A model generated the notes under the pieces. The model was given only the letters and a program-made list of their open reading frames with translations. It was not told where the DNA came from and did no database searches. Position numbers and translations under genes: made by a program. 64,000 bases of DNA, from positions 5,365,501 through 5,429,500 of the forward strand of contig NZ_SAUH01000001.1 in the NCBI RefSeq assembly GCF_004193175.1, written 5' to 3'. How positions within the stretch are numbered: the first letter of the stretch is position 1; every line of letters starts with the position of its first letter. Positions 54,477 through 63,084 of this stretch are shown piece by piece. This stretch comes from Streptomyces sp. RFCAC02. GTDB taxonomy: Bacteria; Actinomycetota; Actinomycetes; Streptomycetales; Streptomycetaceae.

Positions 54477-55541
54477 ATGCGCGTCGTGGTGGTGGGGGCG
54501 ACCGGCAATGTCGGCAGCGCCCTGGTCCGCGCCCTCGCCGGGGAACCGGCCGTCACGTCCGTCCTCGGTCTCGCCCGCCGCATCCCCGACTGGCATGTCG
54601 CCAAGACCTCCTGGGCCTCGGTCGACCTGCGCGCCGGCGGGCGGGCCGAGGCGGACCTCACGCGGCACTTCCGCGACGCGGACGCCGTCGTGCACCTGGG
54701 CTGGCTGATCCAGCCCACCCGCGACCCGCTCATGACCTGGCAGGCGAACGCCCTCGGCAGCACCGCCGTCCTGAACGCGGTGGCCGCCGCCCGCGTGCCC
54801 GCGCTGCTGTACTCGTCGTCCATCGCCGCGTACTCGCCGGGCCCGAAGGACCGGGCCGTCGGCGAGGACTGGCCGACGCACGGCTGGCCGCAGGCCGCCT
54901 ACAGCCACGAGAAGGCGTACGTGGAGCGGCTGCTCGACGTGTTCGAGTACGAGCACCCGTCGGTGCGCGTCGTCCGGATGCGGCCAGGCTTCATCTTCTC
55001 GCGGCACGCGGCGGCGGCGCAGCGGCGGCTCTTCATCGGCCCGCTGCTCTTCGGCCCGATGGTGCGTCCTGAGCTGAGCCCGGTCATGCCCGACGTACGC
55101 GGCCTGCGGTTCCAGGTCGTGCGCACGAGCGACGTGGCCGAGGCGTTCCGGCTCGGCGTCACCGAGCCCGTGCGCGGCGCGTTCAACCTGGCCGCCGACC
55201 CCGTCGTCGACGCGGAGCTGCTCGGCCGCCTGTTCGACGCCCGGCCGGTGCGGCTGCCGCGCCCCCTGCTGCGGGCCGCCCTGGCCACGGCCTGGCGCGC
55301 CCGCCTCACACCGGCGTCGCCGCAGCTCTTCGACGCGTTCATGCGGCTGCCGGTCATGGACTGCTCCCGCGCGGCCGACGTCCTCGGCTGGCGCCCCCGG
55401 TACAGCGCCGAGGACGCGCTGCTCGAACTCGTCGAGGCCCTGCGCGACGGCGCGGGCCACCGTACGCCGCCGCTGGTCCCGAGGCTCCCCGCGGGCGGGC
55501 GGCTGCGGGAGCTGGCCACCGGCGTGGGCCGCCGACCCTGA
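54477..55541 (+). CDS. NAD-dependent epimerase/dehydratase family protein
   Basis: A 354-aa atypical SDR: MRVVVVGATGNVGSALVRAL, LGWLIQPTRDP, YSSSIAAYSPG, YSHEKAYVERL (YxxxK-like), and VVRMRPGFIFS. The substrate is unknown; relatives are streptomycete nucleoside-sugar or NmrA-like enzymes. AAGGAG is 6 bases before ATG 54477. A sigma-B-like promoter precedes it and a ThDP enzyme follows 47 bases later on the same strand, so both may be stress-induced together. Confidence 0.88.
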   Translation: MRVVVVGATGNVGSALVRALAGEPAVTSVLGLARRIPDWHVAKTSWASVDLRAGGRAEADLTRHFRDADAVVHLGWLIQPTRDPLMTWQANALGSTAVLNAVAAARVPALLYSSSIAAYSPGPKDRAVGEDWPTHGWPQAAYSHEKAYVERLLDVFEYEHPSVRVVRMRPGFIFSRHAAAAQRRLFIGPLLFGPMVRPELSPVMPDVRGLRFQVVRTSDVAEAFRLGVTEPVRGAFNLAADPVVDAELLGRLFDARPVRLPRPLLRAALATAWRARLTPASPQLFDAFMRLPVMDCSRAADVLGWRPRYSAEDALLELVEALRDGAGHRTPPLVPRLPAGGRLRELATGVGRRP

Positions 55542-55588
55542 CACCCCGCCATCCGGCACCTACCCCAGGAAAGGGATGACTCCACCCC

Positions 55589-57400
55589 ATGAGCCAGACA
55601 GTCGCCGACCACCTCCTCGCCCGGCTCCGTGAGTGGGACGTCGAGGTGGTGTTCGGTTACCCGGGCGACGGCATCAACGGACTCCTCGCCGCCTGGGGAA
55701 GGGCCGACGACCGGCCCCGGTTCGTCCAGGCGCGGCACGAGGAGATGGCCGCGTTCCAGGCGGTCGGGTACGCCAAGTTCACCGACCGCGTCGGCGTCTG
55801 CGCCGCGACCTCGGGACCCGGCGCGATCCACCTCCTGAACGGCCTGTACGACGCGAAGCTCGACCACGTGCCGGTGGTGGCCGTCGTCGGGCAGACCAAC
55901 CGCAGCGCGATGGGCGGCTCCTACCAGCAGGAGGTCGACCTCCACGCGCTCTTCAAGGACGTGGCGTGCTTCCTGGAGACGGTCAACGTCCCCGAGCAGT
56001 TGCCGAACGTCCTCGACCGCGCGATGCGCACCGCACGCGCGCGCCGCGCCCCCGCCGTCCTCGTCGTCCCCGCCGACGTGCAGCTCCTGTCCTACGAGGC
56101 GCCGGGGCACGAGTTCAAGATGGTGCCGTCCAGCCTCGGCCTCCAGGAGTGGAGCACCGTCCCCGACGAGGACGCGCTGCGGCGGGCGGCCGAGGTGGTC
56201 AACGCGGGCGAGAAGGTCGCGATCCTCGTCGGCCAGGGCGCGGCGGGCGCCCGCGCCGAGGTGGAACGGCTCGCGGAACTCACCGGCGGCGGCGTCGCGA
56301 AGGCCCTCCTCGGCAAGGACGTGCTGCCCGACACGCTGCCGTACGTCACCGGGAGCATCGGGCTCCTCGGGACGCGCCCGAGCTACGAGCTGATGCGTGA
56401 CTGCGACACGCTGATCGCCATCGGGACGAGCTTCCCCTACACCCAGTTCCTCCCGGAGTTCGGACAGGCGCGGGCCGTCCAGATCGACGTGGACCCGGGG
56501 ATGATCGGTATGCGCTACCCGTTCGAGGTCAACCTCGTCGGGGACGCGGGCGCCGCGCTGCGCGGCCTGCTGCCGCTCATCGAGGAGAAGCAGGGCGCGG
56601 CCGAGCGGCACGAGAAGATCGGCAAGTCCGTCCTGCGGTGGTGGGAGGTCCTGGCCCGCGAGGCCGAGCTGGTGTCCGCCGACCCGATCAACCCCCAGTA
56701 CGTCGCGCACACCCTCGACCCGCTGCTGCCGGACGACACGATCCTCGCCGTCGACTCGGCGTCCGTCACCAACTGGTACGCGCGCCACATCACGATGCGG
56801 GGCACGATGCGCGGCTCGGTGTCGGGGACGCTCGCCACGATGGGCTGCGCCGTGCCGTACGCGATCGGTGCCAAGTTCGCGCACCCGGACCGGCCCGTCG
56901 TGGCGCTGGTGGGCGACGGCGCGATGCAGATGAACGGCATGGCCGAGCTGATCACCGCGGCCCGCTACCACGAGCGCTGGCAGGACCCGCGGCTCGTCGT
57001 CGGCGTGTGGAACAACCGCGACCTGAACCAGGTCACCTGGGAGATGCGGGCCATGTCGGGCGCGCCGCAGTTCCAGCCGTCGCAGGAGCTTCCCGACGTG
57101 TCGGTGGCGGCGTTCGCCCGCTCCATCGGCCTGCACGGGGTGCGGGTGGAGAAGCCCGAGGACGTGACGGAGGCGTGGCGCGAGGCCCTGGCGGCGGACC
57201 GCCCCGCGGTCGTCGAGTTCCTGACCGACCCGTCGGTGCCGCCGATCCCGCCGTCCGCGACGTGGGAGCAGATGGAGTCCACGGCGAAGGCGCTGCTGAA
57301 GGGCGACCCGGAACGCGGCGCGATCATCGCGCGCGGCGTGAAGACGAAGCTCCAGGAGTACCTGGCGGGCGGGGAACCGAAGTTCACCCACGACCGCTGA
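55589..57400 (+). CDS. Thiamine diphosphate-requiring enzyme, pyruvate oxidase (PoxB)-like
   Basis: A 603-aa ThDP enzyme. VVFGYPGDGINGLL, with the cofactor-activating Glu in ARHEEMAAFQ, SGPGAIHLLNGLYDAK, and the C-terminal ThDP motif GDGAMQMNGM to WNN are all present. Members decarboxylate 2-oxo acids; the PoxB-like group oxidises pyruvate to acetate with FAD. The start ATG follows GGAAAGGGATG. The end overlaps the convergent nitronate monooxygenase by 17 bases. Confidence 0.92.
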   Translation: MSQTVADHLLARLREWDVEVVFGYPGDGINGLLAAWGRADDRPRFVQARHEEMAAFQAVGYAKFTDRVGVCAATSGPGAIHLLNGLYDAKLDHVPVVAVVGQTNRSAMGGSYQQEVDLHALFKDVACFLETVNVPEQLPNVLDRAMRTARARRAPAVLVVPADVQLLSYEAPGHEFKMVPSSLGLQEWSTVPDEDALRRAAEVVNAGEKVAILVGQGAAGARAEVERLAELTGGGVAKALLGKDVLPDTLPYVTGSIGLLGTRPSYELMRDCDTLIAIGTSFPYTQFLPEFGQARAVQIDVDPGMIGMRYPFEVNLVGDAGAALRGLLPLIEEKQGAAERHEKIGKSVLRWWEVLAREAELVSADPINPQYVAHTLDPLLPDDTILAVDSASVTNWYARHITMRGTMRGSVSGTLATMGCAVPYAIGAKFAHPDRPVVALVGDGAMQMNGMAELITAARYHERWQDPRLVVGVWNNRDLNQVTWEMRAMSGAPQFQPSQELPDVSVAAFARSIGLHGVRVEKPEDVTEAWREALAADRPAVVEFLTDPSVPPIPPSATWEQMESTAKALLKGDPERGAIIARGVKTKLQEYLAGGEPKFTHDR

Positions 57401-58427
57401 CGGCCGTGGCGAGGCGGCTGAGGGTACGGGCGGCCGGCTCCTCGCGGGCCCGGCGGTGACCCGTACCCGCCCACAAGTGGATCACGGCGGTGTCGCCCGC
57501 GGCGGTGGCCGCCCTGCGCAGCGGGCCGGTGAGGTGGTGGAGAGCGGGATAGCCGAGCGGAGCGAGCGCCCCGTAGGTGTCGGTGAAGCGGTTGCGCAGG
57601 GCACGGGCGGGGCGGCCGGTGAAGGCCCGGGTCAGCGTGGTCTCCGTGAACGCCGGGTCGGCGACGGCCGCCTTGTGGGGTGCCGACGCGCCGCTCTCGT
57701 GGGTGCGCAACAGGACGGTGCCGACCATGGCGGCGCGGGCTCCGGCACGGAGCGCGGCCGCCGTGTCCTGCGGGGTGGCGATGCCGCCGGCGGCGATCAC
57801 GGGCAGCGGGACGGCGCGTCGTACGTCGGCGACCAGGTCGGGCAGGGGCACCGGCGCCTGCGGCCGGCCGGGGGTGAGGGTGGCGGAGTGGCCGCCGGCC
57901 GCCGCGGCCTGGACGATCAGCAGGTCCGCCCCGGTCTCCGCGGCGGCGAGCGCCTCGCCGGGGCCGGTGACGCTCTGGGCGACGAGGCTGCCCGCGTCCT
58001 GGAGCGCCCGGACGGTGTCCGCGCCGGGGAGACCGAACGTGAAGGAGACGACGGGCACGGGGTCCGCCAGCAGGAGGCCGAGCTTGTCCGTCCAGGCGTC
58101 GTCCCCGTCCTCGGGCGGGTCGGCGGGCAGGGCCACGCCGTGACGCTCCGCCTCGGGCCGTAGCGCGCGGGCGTAGGAGCGGTAGGCGTCCGGTGCGACG
58201 GGGACGGGGTTCGGGGCGAAGAGGTTGACGCCGAACGGCACGCCGCTCGCGCGGACCGCGGCGATCCGGGCGGCGAGGTCCGCGGCGGTCAGGTACCCGC
58301 CGGCGAGGAACCCGAGCCCTCCGGCGTCGGCCGCGGCCCGGACGAGGGCCGGGGTGGTGGGGCCGCCGGCCATCGGGGCGGCCCACACGGGCAGATCGGT
58401 GTCGAGGACGGACAGGTCACCGGGCAT
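57384..58427 (-). CDS. Nitronate monooxygenase family protein
   Basis: A 347-aa FMN TIM barrel: PVWAAPMAGGPTTPALVRAAADAGGLGFLAGGYL, VSFTFGLPGAD, QAAAAGGHSATL with the catalytic His, and VIAAGGIATPQDTAAALRAGA for FMN binding. It oxidises alkyl nitronates such as propionate 3-nitronate. ATG 58427 (MPGDLSVLDTD) is chosen over an upstream in-frame ATG at 58493, because the latter overlaps the palindromic operator. It is divergent from the XRE-cupin regulator. Confidence 0.9.
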   Translation of the reverse strand: MPGDLSVLDTDLPVWAAPMAGGPTTPALVRAAADAGGLGFLAGGYLTAADLAARIAAVRASGVPFGVNLFAPNPVPVAPDAYRSYARALRPEAERHGVALPADPPEDGDDAWTDKLGLLLADPVPVVSFTFGLPGADTVRALQDAGSLVAQSVTGPGEALAAAETGADLLIVQAAAAGGHSATLTPGRPQAPVPLPDLVADVRRAVPLPVIAAGGIATPQDTAAALRAGARAAMVGTVLLRTHESGASAPHKAAVADPAFTETTLTRAFTGRPARALRNRFTDTYGALAPLGYPALHHLTGPLRRAATAAGDTAVIHLWAGTGHRRAREEPAARTLSRLATAVSGRG

Positions 58428-58470
58428 GGCACGGCTCCGGGCGGTCGGGCGGCGTGACGCGGCAAGGATA

Positions 58471-58490
58471 TGCAGCGGCCGGCCGCTGCA
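58471..58490. promoter_or_regulatory. Perfect 20-bp palindromic operator
   Basis: TGCAGCGGCC-GGCCGCTGCA is a perfect palindrome, and two further outer base pairs match after one mismatch. It lies between the divergent nitronate monooxygenase and XRE-cupin genes. Confidence 0.65.
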
Positions 58491-58523
58491 CATCCGGCAG
58501 GCCTCCCGACGCTACAGCGGAAA

Positions 58524-58545
58524 GCGCTCCGCTATCGTGGAGCGC
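58524..58545 (+). promoter_or_regulatory. Hairpin covering the ribosome-binding site of the XRE-cupin gene
   Basis: GCGCTCC (58524-58530) pairs with GGAGCGC (58539-58545), 8-base loop. The second arm contains the only Shine-Dalgarno-like GGAG directly before ATG 58546, so folding could limit translation. Confidence 0.4.
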
Positions 58546-59172
58546 ATGAGTGGCGCCGGTACGTTCTCCAGCGGTCTGTCCATGGCCGGGCTGGGGGCCA
58601 GGATCCGGGGCGAGCGACGCGCCCGGAGCATCAGTCTTGAGCGGCTCGCCGAGCTGAGCGGCGTGAGCCGGAGCATGGTGTCCGAGGTGGAACGCGGCAC
58701 GAAGACGCCGAGCGTCCTGGTGCTCGACCGCCTGGCGACCGCCCTGGGCACCTCGATCGCCCGGCTCCTGGACGAACCGGCGCGCCCCGGCGTGGTCGTC
58801 CTGGCCGGGGACCGGCAGCGGGTGGTACGGGACCCCGCCGGATGGGAGCGGCGGATCCTCTCCCCGGTCCTGCCCGGCGTCGAGTTCGAGTTCATGCGCA
58901 CCACCCTCGGACCGGGCGTGGACGCCGGAGAGTTCTCCCCGCACGCGCCCGGGTCGCACGAGTACGTGGCGGTGGAACAGGGGTGCCTGCGCCTGACCGT
59001 CGAGGGTGTCGCCCACCGGCTCCGGGACGGGGACGCGGCCTGTTTCCCCGGCGACCGCCGGCATGCCTTCGCCAATGAATCCGCCGACCCGTGCGTCTAC
59101 TACCTGGCCATGACGCTCGCCCCGGCGGTCGATTCCCCGCTCCATCGCACGCCGGGAGGGCACGATGCGTGA
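58546..59172 (+). CDS. XRE family regulator with C-terminal cupin domain
   Basis: A 208-aa protein. The HTH (LGARIRGERRARSISLERLAELSGVSRSMVSEVERG, residues about 16-50) precedes a cupin_2 domain (HEYVAVEQGCLRLTVEG, then DGDAACFPGDRRHAFANE). This class senses small ligands and often represses its own operon. It overlaps the PLP-enzyme gene by 8 bases, so it heads a three-gene operon. The 20-bp palindrome upstream is the obvious operator. GTG two codons earlier is possible. Confidence 0.92.
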   Translation: MSGAGTFSSGLSMAGLGARIRGERRARSISLERLAELSGVSRSMVSEVERGTKTPSVLVLDRLATALGTSIARLLDEPARPGVVVLAGDRQRVVRDPAGWERRILSPVLPGVEFEFMRTTLGPGVDAGEFSPHAPGSHEYVAVEQGCLRLTVEGVAHRLRDGDAACFPGDRRHAFANESADPCVYYLAMTLAPAVDSPLHRTPGGHDA

Positions 59173-60583
59173 CCTGAGAACAGCGGCCCGTTCGGCCGCG
59201 GACCTCGCCGCCGAACACCTGACGGGCGTGGCCGGCGGGCCGGTGCGGCGCCCGGTGTCCGAGGCGGACCGCGCGTGGCTCACCCGCCAGCCACTGCCCC
59301 GCGACGGCCGCCCGCTTGCGGACCTGCTGGACGAGGTGCGCGACCGGATGCTGCCCTACCCCATGGGCAACGGACACCCCCGGTTCTTCGGCTGGGTCAA
59401 CTCCCCGCCGTCCCCCGCCGGCGTCCTGGTGGCCCCCCTGGCCGCGGCCATGAACCCGAGCTGCGCCGGCGGGGACCACGCGGGCGTCCTGCTGGAGCGC
59501 ACCGCCGTACGGTGGCTCGCGGAACTGGTGGGGTTCCCCCACCGCCCCGGAGCCGGCCTGCTGACCAGCGGGGCCTCCATGGCCACCGTCACGGCCCTGG
59601 CCACGGCCCGCCAGCGGGCGTTCCGCGACCAGGGCCACGACGTGCGCGAGACCGGCCTGTACGGGCACCGCCCGATGGCCCTCTACGCGTCCGCCGAGGC
59701 GCACAGCTGCCTGCGCAAGGCCGCGGAACTCCTCGGCCTCGGCACCCGGTACCTCCGCACCGTCCCGGTCGACCCGTCCTGCCGCATGGACACCGGCGGA
59801 CTGCGCCGGCTGATCGAGGCCGACCGGCGGGCCGGGATACGCCCGTTCCTCGTCGCCGCCAGCGCGGGCACGGTCAACACCGGGGCGGTCGACCCCCTGG
59901 ACGACATCGCCGGGATCGCCCGCGAGCACGGACTGTGGTTCCACATCGACGGCGCCTACGGCGCGCTCGGTGTCCTCGCCGACGACGCCGCCCCCGCGTA
60001 CGCCGGGATGGAGCGCGCCGACTCGCTGGCCCTCGACCCGCACAAGTGGCTCGGCGTCCCCGTCGACGCGGGCTGCGTCCTCTTCCGCGAACCGGCGGGA
60101 CCGCGCGACGCCTTCAGCCTGGTCCCCCCGTACCTGCGCGACGAGGACGCCGGGGAGCTGGGCTGGTTCTCCGAGTACGGCCCCGAACAGACCCGCCCGT
60201 TCCGTGCGCTGCGCGTGTGGGCCACGATCGCCCACCTCGGCCGGGCCGGCATCGTCCGCCTGGTACGGCACACCACCGGGCTGGCGCGGACGCTGGCCGG
60301 GATGATCGAGGATGCCGACGACTTCGAGCTGCTCGCCCCGGTGGTCACGTCCATCACCGCCTTCCGCCACCGCCCCCCGGGCCTCGGCGCGGAGGGCGCG
60401 GAAGCGCTCAACGAGGCGCTACCGGCCGCCGTGCAGCGCCGCGGGCACGCGTTCCTCACCGGCACGCGGATCTCGGGCGCCGCCGCGCTGCGCGCCTGCG
60501 TACTCCACCCGGAGACCACGCCGGAGGACCTCCCCGTCCTGCTCGACGAGATCCGGGCCGCGGCGCGGGAGATCACCTCATGA
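59165..60583 (+). CDS. PLP-dependent group II decarboxylase-like protein
   Basis: A 472-aa fold-type I PLP enzyme of the aromatic amino acid/glutamate decarboxylase group: HPRFFGWVNSPPSPAG, TSGASMATVTAL, FHIDGAYGA with the PLP-ring Asp, and K294 in LDPHKWLG. It probably decarboxylates or deaminates an amino acid; the substrate is unknown. It overlaps the regulator upstream and the HAD gene downstream, so all three are co-translated and the XRE-cupin protein may sense its substrate or product. Confidence 0.88.
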   Translation: MRDLRTAARSAADLAAEHLTGVAGGPVRRPVSEADRAWLTRQPLPRDGRPLADLLDEVRDRMLPYPMGNGHPRFFGWVNSPPSPAGVLVAPLAAAMNPSCAGGDHAGVLLERTAVRWLAELVGFPHRPGAGLLTSGASMATVTALATARQRAFRDQGHDVRETGLYGHRPMALYASAEAHSCLRKAAELLGLGTRYLRTVPVDPSCRMDTGGLRRLIEADRRAGIRPFLVAASAGTVNTGAVDPLDDIAGIAREHGLWFHIDGAYGALGVLADDAAPAYAGMERADSLALDPHKWLGVPVDAGCVLFREPAGPRDAFSLVPPYLRDEDAGELGWFSEYGPEQTRPFRALRVWATIAHLGRAGIVRLVRHTTGLARTLAGMIEDADDFELLAPVVTSITAFRHRPPGLGAEGAEALNEALPAAVQRRGHAFLTGTRISGAAALRACVLHPETTPEDLPVLLDEIRAAAREITS

Positions 60584-61185
60584 GTCCGCGCTGCCTGGTC
60601 GTCGACCTCGGCGGCGTGCTGTTCCGCTTCGACCACGCCCATCGCCTGCGGCGCCTGGCCGACGTCCTCGCGCGCCCTGCGGACCGCGTCGACGCGCTGC
60701 TGTGGCGATCCGGGTTCGGCGCCGACTGCGACACGGGGACGTACCCGGACACGGCGGAGATCCGGGACCGCGTCCGGGACGTCACCGGGTTCACCGGCGC
60801 GGACGACGACCTCGACGCCGCCTGGTGCAGCGCCTTCCGGCCCGACCGAGCCGTCCTGGATACCCTCGAACGCCACCGCGGCTCCCGGACTCTCGCGCTG
60901 CTCACCAACAACGGCCCCCTGGAGCAGGAGGTGCTGCTCCGGCTGTACCCCACGATGTTCGACCGTTTCGACCACCTGCTGTTCAGCCACCGCCTCGGCC
61001 ACCGGAAACCCGCCCCGGCCGCCTTCGGCGCGGCCGGGAAACACCTCGGCGCCCGTCCCGGCGAGATCCTGTTCATCGACGACAGCGCCGCCAACACCGA
61101 CGCGGCGCGCGCCGCCGGCTGGACCGCCCTCCGTTTCCGCAGCGCGGAGACCCTCGACCGGGACCTGCGCTCCCGCCTGCGGTGA
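60580..61185 (+). CDS. HAD family hydrolase
   Basis: A 201-aa HAD phosphatase-like protein: LVVDLGGVLFRFD (motif I, with the second Asp replaced by Gly, as in some epoxide-hydrolase-like HADs), LLTNNGP, HRKPAPAAFGAA and FIDDSAANTDAA. The substrate is unknown. It overlaps the decarboxylase stop by 4 bases (ATGA), so it belongs to the XRE-cupin operon. Confidence 0.88.
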   Translation: MSPRCLVVDLGGVLFRFDHAHRLRRLADVLARPADRVDALLWRSGFGADCDTGTYPDTAEIRDRVRDVTGFTGADDDLDAAWCSAFRPDRAVLDTLERHRGSRTLALLTNNGPLEQEVLLRLYPTMFDRFDHLLFSHRLGHRKPAPAAFGAAGKHLGARPGEILFIDDSAANTDAARAAGWTALRFRSAETLDRDLRSRLR

Positions 61186-61212
61186 CGTCACGCGCGACGG
61201 CGGACCCCGTCC

Positions 61213-61244
61213 GCCCGCCCCCGGCCGTTTGGCCGTGGGCGGGC
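61213..61244 (+). terminator. Hairpin terminator after the HAD gene
   Basis: GCCCGCCCCCGGCC (61213-61226) pairs with 61231-61244, 14 bp with one mismatch and a GTTT loop. Confidence 0.7.
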
Positions 61245-61297
61245 CGGGAACTCCGGGGGCGTGCGGGTGCCGCCGTGGGACGACGGGAGGTGAGGCG

Positions 61298-62161
61298 GTG
61301 GACAGCCGGGTGAGTGTCGTCATCGCCACGCGTGACCGGCGTGACCAGCTCCTGCGCACGCTGCGGCGGCTCGGCGCGCTGCCCGAGCGGCCGCCCGTCA
61401 TCGTCGTGGACAACGGCTCCCGCGACGGCACGCCCGACGCCGTAGCGGCCGCCTTCCCCGGCGTCCGGCTCGTCCGGCTGGGGCGCAACCACGGCGCGTG
61501 CGCCCGCAACACCGGGGTGCGCCTCGCCCGTACGCCGTACGTGGCGTTCAGCGACGACGACTCCTGGTGGGAGGCGGGCGCCCTCCGGGAGGCCGGCGGC
61601 ACCTTCGACCGCTTCCCCGGCCTCGGGCTGCTCGTCGCCCGCGTCCTCATCGGCGACGGCGCGGACCACGTGTCCCGCAAGATGGCCGCCGCACCCCTCG
61701 GCCGGCCGCCGGAGCTGCCGGGACCCGCCGTCCTCGGCTTCCCCGCCTGCGCCGCCGTCGTGCGGCGCGACGCCTTCATCGCCGCCGGCGGCTTCGACGA
61801 CCTGCTGTTCTTCGGCGGCGAGGAGAGCCTCCTCGCCCTCGACCTGGCCGCCGCCGGCTGGGGCACCGCCTACGTGCCCGCCGTGACCGCCCGGCACGCC
61901 CCGGACGGGCACCGGCCCCTCGCCCCCGCGCGCTGGGCACTGCACCGGCGCAACGACCTCCTGGTCCGCTGGATGCGCCTGCCCCTCGCGGACGCCGCCC
62001 GCCGCACCGGAGGGCTCGCCGCCCAGGCCACGCACAACCGTGCCGCCGCCCGGGCGCTCGCCGGCCTGCTGCGCCGCCTCCCCGAGGCCGTACGCCGCCG
62101 CAGGCCCGTCCCGCCCCGGCTGGTGCGGCAGCTCCGGGTCCTCGGCGAACTCGGCGGCTGA
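61298..62161 (+). CDS. Family 2 glycosyltransferase
   Basis: A 287-aa GT2: VVIATRDRRDQLLRTLRRL, VIVVDNGSRDGT, VAFSDDDSWWEAGAL with the DDD metal site, and FFGGEESLLALDL. It is closely related to the GT2 pair at 41650 and 42512, about 19 kb away, and so a dispersed third copy. GGGAGGTGAG precedes GTG 61298. It is monocistronic; the ZIP transporter gene is convergent. Confidence 0.9.
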   Translation: MDSRVSVVIATRDRRDQLLRTLRRLGALPERPPVIVVDNGSRDGTPDAVAAAFPGVRLVRLGRNHGACARNTGVRLARTPYVAFSDDDSWWEAGALREAGGTFDRFPGLGLLVARVLIGDGADHVSRKMAAAPLGRPPELPGPAVLGFPACAAVVRRDAFIAAGGFDDLLFFGGEESLLALDLAAAGWGTAYVPAVTARHAPDGHRPLAPARWALHRRNDLLVRWMRLPLADAARRTGGLAAQATHNRAAARALAGLLRRLPEAVRRRRPVPPRLVRQLRVLGELGG

Positions 62162-62176
62162 CCGGCCCGCGCCGCG

Positions 62177-62926
62177 TCAGAGGTGGGAGAGCGTGAAGGA
62201 CACCAGGAAGCCGCACACCGTGATCAACCCGATCGCCAGTTGGGCGTCCTCGAAGGCCTCGGGGATCATCGTGTCGGCGACCATGGCGAGGATCGCGCCC
62301 GCCGCCACCGCCGTGACGGCCGCCACCACCGCGTCGGGCGCGCCGCCCACGACCGCGCAGCCGAGGACGGCGGCCACCGTCCCCGCGGCCGCGATGGCGC
62401 CCCACACGCCGAAGACGTAGCCGGGCCGCCGGCCAGCGCGGCGCATGCCGGCGGAGCTGGACAGCCCCTCGGGCACATTGCTGATGAACACGGCGGCCAC
62501 CGTCACGAGGCTCACCGCGCCGCCGTCCGCGAGACCCACCCCGATCACCGCCGACTCGGGCACCCCGTCCAGCAGCGCCCCGAGGGCCAGGGCGAGGCCC
62601 GACCCCTCGTGCTCGCGCTCCGACGGCTGCTGCCCGCCCGACCGCTTGCGGTGCCGCGCGCCGCGGCGGGCGAGCCACACGTTCCCGCCGGTGTAGGCGA
62701 GGGCGCCGCAGACCGTACCGACGGCGGCCGGCACGAGACCGCCCTGGTCGTACGCCTCGCCCACCAGCTCGAACGAGACCGCCGACAGCAGCACGCCGGC
62801 GCCGAACGCCATCACCGCCGCCACGACCCGGCGCGGCACCCGCACCGTGTAGCCCACGGCCGCGCCGACGAGCAGGGCCGCTCCGGCCACGAACCCCCAC
62901 AGTCCGGACTCGAACACCGGGCTCAC
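62177..62926 (-). CDS. ZIP family divalent metal transporter
   Basis: A 249-aa membrane protein with about eight helices. The metal-site helices carry DGVPESAVIGVGL (TM4) and NVPEGLSSSAG (TM5), the ZIP signature with H replaced by D in the first. It imports or exports Zn2+ or another divalent metal across the cytoplasmic membrane. A His/Arg/Lys loop (ARHRKRSGG) lies in the middle. The GTG at 62926 overlaps the stop of a 13-codon upstream ORF in GTGA, which suggests coupling. Confidence 0.9.
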   Translation of the reverse strand: MSPVFESGLWGFVAGAALLVGAAVGYTVRVPRRVVAAVMAFGAGVLLSAVSFELVGEAYDQGGLVPAAVGTVCGALAYTGGNVWLARRGARHRKRSGGQQPSEREHEGSGLALALGALLDGVPESAVIGVGLADGGAVSLVTVAAVFISNVPEGLSSSAGMRRAGRRPGYVFGVWGAIAAAGTVAAVLGCAVVGGAPDAVVAAVTAVAAGAILAMVADTMIPEAFEDAQLAIGLITVCGFLVSFTLSHL

Positions 62927-62964
62927 GGGTACGCCCCGGCGTCCTCCGCCAGCACAGCACGCAT
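62923..62964 (-). CDS. Thirteen-codon upstream ORF coupled to the ZIP gene
   Basis: ATG 62964 opens MRAVLAEDAGAYP and stops in a TGA overlapping the ZIP GTG (GTGA). A strong ribosome site, GGAAGGAG, lies about 8 bases before this ATG, while the ZIP gene itself has a poorly spaced one inside the short ORF. It could couple ZIP translation to the leader; the peptide sequence has no recognisable metal ligands beyond acidic residues. Confidence 0.4.
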   Translation of the reverse strand: MRAVLAEDAGAYP

Positions 62965-63084
62965 CGTCCCGCTCCTTCCGCCGCCCGTACGACCGACGTC
63001 TACCCGGTGTCCCAGTCGTAGCACGCGACTCGGACATCACGGGCCGTCAGCGCGGCCGGGCGGCGGCGGACCGCCGGGCGGGCG

